64,000 nt of DNA from an uncultured Opitutaceae bacterium. GTDB taxonomy: Bacteria > Verrucomicrobiota > Verrucomicrobiia > Opitutales > Opitutaceae. The stretch spans positions 1 through 64,000 of the forward strand of contig CAIOZY010000053.1 of assembly GCA_903862935.1 (NCBI GenBank), read 5' to 3'. This document shows, one piece after another, positions 1-7,920 of the stretch; the first letter of the stretch is position 1; the number at the start of each line of letters is the position of its first letter. The position numbers and the translations under genes were made by a program. The notes beneath the pieces were generated by a model. That model searched no databases. It saw nothing but the letters and a program-made list of their open reading frames with translations, and was not told where the DNA came from.

Positions 1-842
1 AGGGCGACAGCCTCACGGTCGCCACCTACAACGTCCAAAACTACGGGCCGGCCGACCGCATGACTAGCGAGGGCTTCCGCCTGGGCTACCCCAAGCCCGA
101 GGCCGAGAAACGGGCCCTGCGCGCCGTGATCGGCCGGCTAGGGGCCGACGTCCTCGCCCTGCAGGAGATGGGCGGCCCCGCCCACCTCGAGGAACTCCGG
201 GCGGACCTCCGGGGCGAGGGGATCGACTACCCGCACGCGGCGTGGATGGAGGGCGAGGACCGGGAACGGCACCTGGCGCTCCTGTCGCGGCTGCCGCTGA
301 AGGAGGTCCGCAGGAGCGACTCCCTCGAGTTTGATTACCTGGGGGGCCGGCAGCGGGTGAAGCGGGGGCTGTTGGAGGCCTCGGTCTCGGCGGCCGGGGG
401 CGATGTCACCGTCTTTGTCGTCCACCTCAAGAGCCGGCTTACCGAGAGGCGGGAGGACCCCGGGGGCGCGGTCCGGCGGCAGGCCGAGGCCGCCCAGGTC
501 CGGGCCTGCGTCCTTCGACGCTTTCCCGACCCGACGGCCGCGCGCTTTGCCATCCTGGGGGACTTTAACGACGGCCCGTCGAGCCGGACCTTGCGGCTCG
601 TGACCCGGCGGGGTGCGGCGGTGGTCTGCGTCCCCCTGGACGCGGCCGACAGCCGGGGCGAGGCCTGGACGGAGGCCTGGGGGAAGGGCGAGGGGTATTC
701 GCGGCTGGACCTGATCCTCGTGTCGCCGGGCCTGCGCCCGTGCGTGGACGGCGGCTTAGCCCGGATCTACGACGGGCCGGACGGCGCCCGCGCAAGCGAC
801 CACCGTCCCGTGCTGGTGAGGCTTACTTTCCCGAAACGCTGA
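1..842 (+). CDS. Endonuclease/exonuclease/phosphatase family protein, 5' end outside window
   Basis: The frame is open from the first complete codon at base 3 and ends with TGA at 840-842, so the start lies upstream of the window. The first visible residues include LTVATYNVQNYG, the opening strand and active-site Asn of the EEP (DNase I-like) fold. The other hallmarks follow in order: LQEMGG (metal-binding Glu), GDFNDGPSS (Asp/Asn) and SDHRPVLV (catalytic Asp-His). About 280 residues are visible, close to a full domain. The family hydrolyses phosphodiesters or phosphomonoesters with Mg2+; the substrate cannot be told from the sequence, so nuclease and phosphatase both remain possible. Its last 20 bp overlap the 3' end of the convergent lipoprotein gene. 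Confidence 0.85.
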   Translation, partial: GDSLTVATYNVQNYGPADRMTSEGFRLGYPKPEAEKRALRAVIGRLGADVLALQEMGGPAHLEELRADLRGEGIDYPHAAWMEGEDRERHLALLSRLPLKEVRRSDSLEFDYLGGRQRVKRGLLEASVSAAGGDVTVFVVHLKSRLTERREDPGGAVRRQAEAAQVRACVLRRFPDPTAARFAILGDFNDGPSSRTLRLVTRRGAAVVCVPLDAADSRGEAWTEAWGKGEGYSRLDLILVSPGLRPCVDGGLARIYDGPDGARASDHRPVLVRLTFPKR

Positions 843-1743
843 TCGGGATCGCGACGTCGGTTCCGTAGCCCTTGAGGACGAGGTTGCCCGAGCCGGGCTT
901 GCCGCCCTGGACCGGGATCGTCACCGAGGTCGCTCCGCCGGGGACGAGCACCTCGGCCATGATGACACTCTCGGGGACGTCCGTGGTGACGTCCAGAAGG
1001 AGCCCGCCCGCCGGGGCCGCGGTCGTCAGGCTGAAGGTCAGGGAAACGGTCTGGCCGGGGCGCAGCGCCAGCGACGAGGGCGACACCGTCACGCCCGTCG
1101 GGTCGACGCGGAAGCTGCCGATCGGCGGGTTCCCGCCGGAGCCGTTCAGGCTCACCTGGTAGTCGCGGCCGGGCTGGACTGCGGGAACGAAGAAGCTGAG
1201 CGAGGTGGGGGAGGCGTACACCGTGCGCGCAGGCACCCCGTCAAAGGAGATCACATCCTGGGTCGTGAACCCGCGGCCCAAGACCCCGACACTGGCCCCG
1301 ACGGGACCGCGGGCGTTCTCGAGCGACAACACGTAGCGGCGCACGATCTTGGTGTGCATCAGGTCGGTGAAGACCTCGCTGGAGTGGTTGGCAACGGAAC
1401 CCTCGACCCGGTAGTCGACCAGGTAGTAGTAGGCGAGCTCCTGGCGCCCGGCGGGAAGCTGGTACTCGAACTCGTAGAGGTCCTCGCCGATTGTGCTGCG
1501 CCTCATCGCGTAGCTGCGGCCGTCCACAACGACCTTGGGTTCGACCGAGCTCGGGGTGACCAGGTTGGACTTCTTCTCAACGCGCAGGGTGAAGGTGTAG
1601 ATCTCGGAGGGGTTCTCCGGAAGCGAGCCGGGCGTCAGGTTCGAGACCGCCACGCTGGTGCATCCGGGCAGCAGCGCCAGGCCTGCGGCCGCCGCGCAAC
1701 CCAGGAGCATTGATCTCGCAAGGGAAACTCGTTTATTTTGCAT
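823..1743 (-). CDS. IPT/TIG-domain lipoprotein of unknown function
   Basis: 306 residues from the ATG at 1743. The open frame extends further upstream, but this start places a lipoprotein signal directly at the N-terminus: basic MQNKR, a hydrophobic stretch and the lipobox LLPGC, with the acylated Cys at residue 28. Residues about 144-220 resemble an IPT/TIG immunoglobulin-like domain (GVLGRGFTTQDVISFDG, ending in SFRVDP). Residues about 30-140 and 225-306 look like further beta-sandwich segments; the last contains SLALRPGQTVSLTFSL. The protein is probably anchored to the periplasmic side of a membrane. No catalytic motif is visible and the role is unknown. Its start codon is only 28 bp from that of the divergent hemW. 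Confidence 0.75.
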   Translation of the reverse strand: MQNKRVSLARSMLLGCAAAAGLALLPGCTSVAVSNLTPGSLPENPSEIYTFTLRVEKKSNLVTPSSVEPKVVVDGRSYAMRRSTIGEDLYEFEYQLPAGRQELAYYYLVDYRVEGSVANHSSEVFTDLMHTKIVRRYVLSLENARGPVGASVGVLGRGFTTQDVISFDGVPARTVYASPTSLSFFVPAVQPGRDYQVSLNGSGGNPPIGSFRVDPTGVTVSPSSLALRPGQTVSLTFSLTTAAPAGGLLLDVTTDVPESVIMAEVLVPGGATSVTIPVQGGKPGSGNLVLKGYGTDVAIPISVSGK

Positions 1744-1771
1744 TTTTGTTGGAAATCCAGGGTTTAGTACA

Positions 1772-2947
1772 ATGACCACCAGCCTCCCAGGGCAAGCCAA
1801 AGCTGCTCCGCCGGACGAACTCGGGCTGTATGTCCACGTGCCTTTCTGCGCGTCCACCTGCGACTTCTGCGCTTTCTACCAGGAGCCCCCGACCGCCGCA
1901 GCGATCCGGGCCTACCTGGAGGGGATCGAGGCGGAGGCTGCGCTTGTGGACTGGCCGGGGCCGGCGACGACCGTCTTCTTCGGCGGCGGGACTCCGGGCA
2001 TGCTCGCCCCCCGCGACCTGGCCCGGCTGGGAAGGCTGGCGCTCACTAGGGTCGCGAAGGGCCCGGTCGAGTGGACCGTGGAGCTGGCCCCGGGCTCGGT
2101 GAACCCCGAACGCCTGGCGGTCCTGCGCGACTGCGGGGTGACGCGGCTGTCGCTGGGGGTCCAGAGTTTCCAGCCCCGTTGGCTCGAGTCCCTCGGACGG
2201 CGGCACAGCCGCGCCCAGATCCTGAAGGCCTACGGGGCGATCCGCTCGGCCGGCTGGGACAATGTCAACTTGGACCTCATGTTCGCCCTGCCCGGGCAGA
2301 CTGAGCAGGAGTGGGAGGCCGACATCGCCGAGGCGGTGGCGCTCGCCCCCGAGCACCTATCGACCTACTGCCTCACCTTCGAGGAGGACGCGGCCCTGTG
2401 GGCGAAGCTCTCCCAGGGCAAGGTCCGGCTCGACCCGGAGAGGGAGGCGCGGCTGTACGAGGCTACCTGGCAGGCCCTGGCGCGGGCCGGCTACGAGCAG
2501 TACGAGATCTCGAACTTCGCGCGGCCCGGCAGGGCCTGCCGGCACAACCTGAACACCTGGGCGATGCGGGAATGGGTCGGGCTCGGCCCGTCCGCGGCCT
2601 CGCAGCACGGCGGCTGGCGCGGCGCGAACGTGGCCGACTTGGACAAGTGGCGCTCGCGGGTGGCCGCAGGCGAGCGGATGACCGAGGACCGCACCAGGCT
2701 CACGGCGGCCCTCCTTGCCGAGGATGCCTTGATCTTCGGGCTCCGCATGAACGCCGGCGTGGACCTTGCTCCCTGGCGGGCGCGCTGCCCCCAGGCCCCG
2801 TGGGGCGAGGTCGACCGCCGCCTCGAGCGGCTGGTCGCCGAGGGGCTGGCGCTCTTCGCGCAAGACCGGGTGCGGCTGACCGCCCGCGGGCGGCTTGTCG
2901 CCGACTCGGTCGGGGCGGAGCTGATGCAGCTTAGCTCTGTGCCTTGA
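1772..2947 (+). CDS. hemW: Radical SAM heme chaperone / coproporphyrinogen III oxidase-like protein HemW
   Basis: 391 residues from the ATG at 1772; the open frame reaches further upstream but would run through the divergent neighbour. The 4Fe-4S radical SAM motif C-x3-C-x2-C is at Cys26, Cys30 and Cys33 (CASTCDFC). GGGTPG and LSLGVQSF follow, as in the HemW/HemN superfamily, and a C-terminal HemN-like winged domain is present. Length and motifs match HemW, which in characterised bacteria inserts heme rather than oxidising coproporphyrinogen. The dedicated HemN oxidase has a different N-terminus and is longer. Heme synthesis proper (HemE, HemF, HemG) lies near 30-33 kb, which fits a chaperone role here. 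The 3' end overlaps the TPR gene by 17 bp. Confidence 0.9.
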   Translation: MTTSLPGQAKAAPPDELGLYVHVPFCASTCDFCAFYQEPPTAAAIRAYLEGIEAEAALVDWPGPATTVFFGGGTPGMLAPRDLARLGRLALTRVAKGPVEWTVELAPGSVNPERLAVLRDCGVTRLSLGVQSFQPRWLESLGRRHSRAQILKAYGAIRSAGWDNVNLDLMFALPGQTEQEWEADIAEAVALAPEHLSTYCLTFEEDAALWAKLSQGKVRLDPEREARLYEATWQALARAGYEQYEISNFARPGRACRHNLNTWAMREWVGLGPSAASQHGGWRGANVADLDKWRSRVAAGERMTEDRTRLTAALLAEDALIFGLRMNAGVDLAPWRARCPQAPWGEVDRRLERLVAEGLALFAQDRVRLTARGRLVADSVGAELMQLSSVP

Positions 2948-3311
2948 GCTGCTCGAGCAGGGCCTGGAAGCCCGGATGGGGTTTGAGCCCCTTCAAGTCC
3001 GGGTCGCGCGCCATCCACTCGAAGTCGCGGTAGCCGAGGCCGACGGCGGCCTTGAGCGAGCGCAGGGCGGCCGCGGGCCTGCGGGACAGGGCCAGGCTGC
3101 AGGCGAGGTTGTAGTGGGCCGTCGAGTTGCGCGGCTGCAGCTTGACGAGCCGCCGGTCCATCCTCAACCCGTCGGGGATCCGGCCGGCCTTCGTGTAGAG
3201 CCCGCCGAGGATCTCGATCACGTCGGCGTAGCCCCGGTCCCGGCGCAGGACCGACTCGAAGAAGCGGATCTCAAAGTCCGCGTCGCTGTCCTTGTCCCCG
3301 GATTTCGTCAT
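2931..3311 (-). CDS. Small TPR-type protein (TPR end-of-group-like)
   Basis: 126 residues from the ATG at 3309-3311, which overlaps the stop of the upstream Fur gene (ATGA), so the two are translationally coupled. The sequence consists of helical TPR-like repeats: a degenerate one near residues 14-45, then [19 protein letters not shown], and a closing segment [20 protein letters not shown] typical of TPR end-of-group domains. There is no signal peptide, so it is probably cytoplasmic and a protein-interaction module. The partner is not evident. Tight coupling to the Fur homologue suggests co-expression with that regulator, which is inference only. Confidence 0.75.
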   Translation of the reverse strand: MTKSGDKDSDADFEIRFFESVLRRDRGYADVIEILGGLYTKAGRIPDGLRMDRRLVKLQPRNSTAHYNLACSLALSRRPAAALRSLKAAVGLGYRDFEWMARDPDLKGLKPHPGFQALLEQLKAQS

Positions 3312-3835
3312 CCGGTGAGTCGGGCCTTGCGGCGCGGGCCGGCCTGGTCGCGGTAGCGGCAGGTGCCGGTCCGCTTCAGGGTGTCGCAGCGGGCGCTTAC
3401 CTGGAGGCGCTGGGAGACCGGCGTCAGGCCGAGGCGGGTCGACACGGTGCTCCCGTACCACTCCATGAACGGGGCGCTGATCTCGAAGATGCGGTCGCAG
3501 TCCAGGCAGACGACCTGGGCCACCTGGGCGACCTTGCCGACGTTGGGCATGTAGAACATCTCGCCGGTGCCGATGTCGACCTCGCGAAGGAGCGCGCTCT
3601 CGGTCAACACCGGCAGGGTCCGATACACGGTGGCCCGCGAAACCCGGCCGCCCGGGTCGAGCGCGCGCACGCGCTCGAGCAGCTGCTCGGCCGTGAAGTG
3701 CTCCTTCTGGGAGAGTGCGGCCTCGAAGATCGCCTTGCGCTGGCCGGTCACGCGCAGCCCCTTCTGGCGAAGGAAGCGCTCGAAGGTTTCGAGGGCTGCG
3801 GGTGTGCTCACGGCGGGTACTTTCCGCCGCGCCAC
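3308..3835 (-). CDS. Fur-family transcriptional regulator with a divergent metal site
   Basis: 175 residues. The N-terminal winged helix is clear ([13 protein letters not shown]; recognition helix [12 protein letters not shown]) and is followed by the Fur dimerisation domain with CLDC at Cys110-Cys113. The His-rich segment that normally precedes this CxxC (HHHDH in Escherichia coli Fur) reads VAQVAQVV here and has no His. The second Cys pair is widened to C-x8-C (Cys150, Cys159) in place of CxxC. His46 of the first-domain metal site survives. The protein probably binds DNA as a Fur-like dimer, but its metal or effector cannot be assumed to be Fe, Zn or peroxide. The ATG at 3835 has no Shine-Dalgarno site; an in-frame GTG at 3811 is an alternative start. 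Confidence 0.85.
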   Translation of the reverse strand: MARRKVPAVSTPAALETFERFLRQKGLRVTGQRKAIFEAALSQKEHFTAEQLLERVRALDPGGRVSRATVYRTLPVLTESALLREVDIGTGEMFYMPNVGKVAQVAQVVCLDCDRIFEISAPFMEWYGSTVSTRLGLTPVSQRLQVSARCDTLKRTGTCRYRDQAGPRRKARLTG

Positions 3836-3889
3836 CGGGGTCTGTCAACGCTTGCCCGCCGGGCCGCTTGGCGTTGGTCTAGGCAGCTG

Positions 3890-6127
3890 ATGATCGTTGG
3901 CGTCCACCCCCTGGCGGGATTCGACAAGCTCCTGCACTACCGGGTGCCGGAGCCCCTGCGGGCGACGGTCGAGGTGGGCTCCTTGGTGAGGGTCCCGGTG
4001 CACGCCCGTTTCCACCTGGGGATCGTGGGGGAGATGGGGGCCCCGAAGGACTTCCCGGTCGAAAAACTCAAGGCGCTCTCCGAGGTCGTCTACCCGTTCC
4101 CGGCGCTCGCGCCGGACCTTCTGGCCCTGGCGCGCTGGATGGCCGGCTACTACGCGGCCCCGATGGACGCGATCATCGAGACGATGATCCCCTCGGCGGT
4201 GCGCCGCGGGATGGGGTTAAAGCAGGAGAAGCTCCTTTCAATTGGCCGGAGGCTCGAGGGGGAGGAGCTGTCGGGCCTCGTGCGCAAGGCCCCGCAGCAG
4301 GCCCGGCTCTACACCTTCCTGTCCCGCCAGCTCAAGCCCCAGCCGAAGGGGCTCGTCCTGAGGCGCCTGGGGATCGCGGCCGCCTCGGCCGCCGCGCTCG
4401 TCCGCCAGGGGATCGTCTCGGAGGAGTCCCGCCGCGTGGAGCGGGTGGCCTACTCCGACGACTGGAGCCGGGGGGAGCTCGTCACGGCCCAGCCCCACGA
4501 CCTCAACCCGGAGCAGGCGGCCGCGGTGGGCGGATTGAAGGGGGCGCTCGCCGCGCACAAGTTCTCGACCTGGCTTTTGCACGGGATCACCGGATCGGGG
4601 AAGACCGAGGTCTACCTGCATGCGATGGACGCCGCCCTCAAGGCGGGCGGGGGCGCGATCTTCCTGGTGCCTGAGGTCGCGCTCACCCCGCAGGCGGTCG
4701 CCCGCCTGCGTTCGCGCCTCGAGGCGATAGCCCCCGGGCACCGCTGCGTCGTCTGGCACAGCCATTTGAGCGAGGGGGAGCGCCTGGACGCCTGGCTCGC
4801 CCTGGTGACCGGGGAGGCCCGCGTGGTCGTCGGAGCCCGCTCGGCGATCTTCGCCCCGGTGCGCGACCTGCGGCTGGTGATCGTCGACGAGGAGCACGAG
4901 CCCGCCTACAAGCAGGACGAGGCCCCCCGCTACCACGGCCGGGACGTCGCCGTCATGCGCTCGAAGTTGGCCGGGGCCCTCTGCGTCCTGGGCTCGGCGA
5001 CCCCCTCCCTGGAGAGCTTTGCCAACGCCACCAGCGGCAAGTACCGCCTGGCGGAACTCACCCAACGGGTCGACGGGCGCAGGCTCCCCTCGATCGAGAT
5101 CGTCGACATGAGGGTCGAGGCGATGCGCCAGAAGGGCCTGGCGACCCTCTCGCGGCGGCTGGTCGAGGCGATCCGCGACCGCTGCGAGCGCCGGGAGCAG
5201 ACGATCCTGTTCATCAACCGCAGGGGCTACTCGAGCTCCCCCCTGTGCACCAAGTGCGGCCACGTCGAGTCCTGCCCGCACTGCAGTATCGCCCTGACCT
5301 ACCACCGCAGCGACGAGACCCTGCGCTGCCACCTGTGCGGGCAGGAGAGGCCCGCGCCCCTGCGCTGCCCCAAGTGCGGCGCCCCGGACATCCGCTGGAG
5401 GGGCCTGGGGACGCAGCGGGTCGAGGAGGCCGTCCACCGGCTCGTACCCAAGGCCCGGGTCGCCCGGCTGGACTCCGACACGATGGGCCGCAAGAACCGC
5501 TTCCGGGAGATCCTGGGCGAGTTCCGGCTGGGGCGGATCGATGTACTGGTTGGCACCCAGATGATCGCCAAGGGGCTGGATTTTCCGAACGTGACCCTGG
5601 TGGGGCTTGTGGATGCCGACCTGTCGATGCACATCGCCGACTTCCGCGCCAACGAGAGGACCTTCCAATTGCTGGTCCAGGTCGCCGGCCGGGCGGGCCG
5701 CGGCGACCGGGCTGGCGAGGTCGTGGTGCAGACCTTCACGCCCCAGGCGGCCCCGATCCAGTTCTCCCGCAAGGCCGACTACGCCGGGTTCGCCGCCTCC
5801 GAGCTCGAGCCCCGCCGGTCCTTCCGCTACCCCCCGTACCGGCACATCATCCACCACCTGTTCCGCGGGCCGAACCCGGAGAAGCTCAAGTTCTTCTCCG
5901 AACAGTGGGCCAAGCGGGCCGCTGAGGTGCTGGGCGACCGGGTCGAGTTGAAGGGGCCCTCGCCGGCCCCGATCGAGAAGATCAAGGACCAGTACCGCTG
6001 GCAGCTGTGGTACTTCACGCCGAGCGTGACGGCGGTCATCGGGGAGCTGGCCAAACTCAGGGCGGAATTTGCCTGGCCCGACGACGTCACCCAGGTGCTC
6101 GACGTCGACCCGGTTAATTTGGTTTGA
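3890..6127 (+). CDS. priA: Primosomal replication restart helicase PriA
   Basis: 745 residues from the ATG at 3890; the frame is open earlier but overlaps the Fur gene. The N-terminal 3'-DNA-binding domain (FDKLLHYRVPE) is followed by a superfamily 2 helicase core: Walker A GITGSGKTE at about 232-240, DEEH box IVDEEHEPAYKQDE, and GSATPS. The PriA zinc-binding insert has four CxxC pairs (CTKCGH, CPHC, CHLC, CPKC) at about residues 452-500, followed by GLGTQRVEE. Length and domain order match full PriA. The protein restarts stalled replication forks in the cytoplasm. It is followed at 33 bp by the ftsB-like gene on the same strand. Confidence 0.95.
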   Translation: MIVGVHPLAGFDKLLHYRVPEPLRATVEVGSLVRVPVHARFHLGIVGEMGAPKDFPVEKLKALSEVVYPFPALAPDLLALARWMAGYYAAPMDAIIETMIPSAVRRGMGLKQEKLLSIGRRLEGEELSGLVRKAPQQARLYTFLSRQLKPQPKGLVLRRLGIAAASAAALVRQGIVSEESRRVERVAYSDDWSRGELVTAQPHDLNPEQAAAVGGLKGALAAHKFSTWLLHGITGSGKTEVYLHAMDAALKAGGGAIFLVPEVALTPQAVARLRSRLEAIAPGHRCVVWHSHLSEGERLDAWLALVTGEARVVVGARSAIFAPVRDLRLVIVDEEHEPAYKQDEAPRYHGRDVAVMRSKLAGALCVLGSATPSLESFANATSGKYRLAELTQRVDGRRLPSIEIVDMRVEAMRQKGLATLSRRLVEAIRDRCERREQTILFINRRGYSSSPLCTKCGHVESCPHCSIALTYHRSDETLRCHLCGQERPAPLRCPKCGAPDIRWRGLGTQRVEEAVHRLVPKARVARLDSDTMGRKNRFREILGEFRLGRIDVLVGTQMIAKGLDFPNVTLVGLVDADLSMHIADFRANERTFQLLVQVAGRAGRGDRAGEVVVQTFTPQAAPIQFSRKADYAGFAASELEPRRSFRYPPYRHIIHHLFRGPNPEKLKFFSEQWAKRAAEVLGDRVELKGPSPAPIEKIKDQYRWQLWYFTPSVTAVIGELAKLRAEFAWPDDVTQVLDVDPVNLV

Positions 6128-6160
6128 TCCGCCCCGCCCTTCGATTCCAGTAAGTCTGCG

Positions 6161-6442
6161 ATGAACCTCCGCCGCCTCTTCGTGATCCTCTACCTGGCGC
6201 TCTTCGCCGGGCTGGGCGTGATGGCGCTGATTTACTTCAATGACGCCCGCGAGGAGTACGAGCGCTACAAGGCGGTCGAGACCCACAACCGGCAGCGGCT
6301 CGACGAGGCCGAGAAGCGGCTGCTCCGCCAGGAGCAGATCCTGCGGCGGCTGCGGACCGACCCCGCCTTTGTCGAGCAGCAGATCCGCCGTAACCTCGGC
6401 TACGCCAAGCCCGACGAGATCATATTCCGGTTCGAGGACTGA
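6161..6442 (+). CDS. FtsB/DivIC-type septum formation protein
   Basis: 93 residues. A short cytoplasmic N-terminus (MNLRRL) leads into one transmembrane helix at about residues 6-26, then a long charged coiled coil (EEYERYKAVETHNRQRLDEA onward). The C-terminal segment DPAFVEQQIRRNLGYAKPDE is the hallmark of the FtsB/DivIC family, whose members bridge FtsL and FtsQ in the divisome. Size and topology agree with the family. The family is weakly conserved, so FtsB and DivIC cannot be separated here. It sits between priA and the UDP-sugar pyrophosphorylase-like gene, 18 bp ahead of the latter, probably in one transcript. Confidence 0.8.
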   Translation: MNLRRLFVILYLALFAGLGVMALIYFNDAREEYERYKAVETHNRQRLDEAEKRLLRQEQILRRLRTDPAFVEQQIRRNLGYAKPDEIIFRFED

Positions 6443-6460
6443 GGCCGCCCCCACCACACG

Positions 6461-7882
6461 ATGACAACCCCGCATCCCCTCCTAACCGCCTTCGAAAACG
6501 CCGGGCAAGGCCAGGTGTTTGCCTTCTTCGAGCGCCTCGGCCCGGCCGGCCGGGCAAAGCTCCTCGAGGAGGCCGGCGAGATCGACCTGGAGGAATTAGA
6601 GCGGCTGCACCGGACCCTGGGGACAGGCAAGGGCGGGTCGGTCGACCTGGGAGGCCTGGTGCCGGCCCCCTACGAGCTCCTGCCTGAAAACGGGGGCGAC
6701 GCGGCGGCCTGGGCCCGGGCGCGGGCTGCGGGCGAGGCGGCGCTGCGGGCCGGACGGGTTGCGGCGTTCACGGTCGCCGGGGGGCAGGGGACCCGCCTGG
6801 GCTACGCCGGCCCGAAGGGGACCTTCCCGGTCACCCCCGTCTCGGGCCATCCGCTCTTCCAGGTCTTTGCCGAGAAGCTCCGGGCGGCGGGCGCGCGCTT
6901 CGGCCGGCCTCTCCACTGGTTCATCATGACCAGCCACCAGAACCACTCGGCGACCGAGCAGTTCTTTTCGGAGAAGGGCTTCTTCGGGCTGGACCGGTCC
7001 CGGGTGCACTTCTTCCGGCAGGGCCGGATGCCCGCGGTGGACTTTTCCGGCAAGATCCTTCTGGAGGCGCCGGACGCGATCGCGCTCTCCCCCGACGGGC
7101 ACGGCGGGTCCCTGCGGGCCTTGAGCCGCAGCGGAGCCCTCGACCTGATGGCCTCCGAGGGGATCGACATCCTGAGCTACTTCCAGGTCGACAACCCGCT
7201 CGTGCGCTGCGTGGACCCGCAGTTCATCGGCTGGCACGCCCTGCGCGGCTCCCAGATGTCGAGCAAGATGGTGCCGAAGGCCTACGCCGAGGAGAGGGTG
7301 GGCCACTTCTGCGTGCAGCGGGGCCACCTGGTCGTGGTCGAGTACTCGGACCTGCCGATGGAGCTCCAGCGCGAGCGGGACCCCTCCGGGCGCCTGCGCT
7401 ACATCGCCGGGAGCATCGCCATCCACCTGTTCGACCGGGAGTTCATCCGGCAGATGGGCTCGCGGGGCTCGGGCCTTCCGTTCCACCGGGCCGACAAGAA
7501 GATTCCTTCGATCGACGCAGCGGGAAGGCTCGTCAAGCCGGACAAGCCCAACGGCATCAAGTTCGAGCAGTTCGTCTTCGACGCCCTGCCGTCCGCCCGG
7601 AACCCCGTCGTCATCGAGACCCGCCGCTCCGACGACTTTTCACCGGTCAAGAACGCCGAGGGCAACGATTCCCCGAAGAGCTGCCGCGAGGACCAGCTCC
7701 GGCAGTTCGCCCGGTGGCTCAGGGCGGCCGGGGTCCCGGTCGGGACCGACGCCACGGGCCTGCCGGCGATTTCTCTGGAGGTATCGCCCCTTTTCGCCTG
7801 CGATGAGGAGTCCTTCGCCGAAAGCTGGGCCCGGCTAACCCCGAAGCCCAGGATTGCCGAAGGGCTTTGCCTGGCGCCCTGA
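6461..7882 (+). CDS. UDPGP-type uridylyltransferase (UDP-N-acetylglucosamine pyrophosphorylase-like)
   Basis: 473 residues. The nucleotide-binding loop GGQGTRLG at 107-114 is followed by GPKGTFPV, as in eukaryotic-type UAP/AGX pyrophosphorylases; bacterial GlmU is a different protein. Other family blocks are TSHQNHSATEQFF, FFRQGRMPAVD, SPDGHGGSLRAL, FQVDNPLV and GSIAIHLFDREF. The family joins UTP with a hexose-1-phosphate (GlcNAc-1-P, GalNAc-1-P or Glc-1-P) to give a UDP-sugar; the exact sugar cannot be read off. The phosphohexomutase gene starts 38 bp downstream and would supply the sugar-1-phosphate, which supports a nucleotide-sugar role in envelope or storage polysaccharide synthesis. Confidence 0.88.
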   Translation: MTTPHPLLTAFENAGQGQVFAFFERLGPAGRAKLLEEAGEIDLEELERLHRTLGTGKGGSVDLGGLVPAPYELLPENGGDAAAWARARAAGEAALRAGRVAAFTVAGGQGTRLGYAGPKGTFPVTPVSGHPLFQVFAEKLRAAGARFGRPLHWFIMTSHQNHSATEQFFSEKGFFGLDRSRVHFFRQGRMPAVDFSGKILLEAPDAIALSPDGHGGSLRALSRSGALDLMASEGIDILSYFQVDNPLVRCVDPQFIGWHALRGSQMSSKMVPKAYAEERVGHFCVQRGHLVVVEYSDLPMELQRERDPSGRLRYIAGSIAIHLFDREFIRQMGSRGSGLPFHRADKKIPSIDAAGRLVKPDKPNGIKFEQFVFDALPSARNPVVIETRRSDDFSPVKNAEGNDSPKSCREDQLRQFARWLRAAGVPVGTDATGLPAISLEVSPLFACDEESFAESWARLTPKPRIAEGLCLAP

Positions 7883-7920
7883 CCGGGCCGAAGGATTATC
7901 CCCCACTTTTCTCACCCAAG

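Noticed and set aside
4238-6475. 745-codon minus-strand open frame opposite priA
   Set aside because: It is a GC-rich shadow of priA. The translation is rich in G, P, L, R with no domain, and priA is unambiguous.
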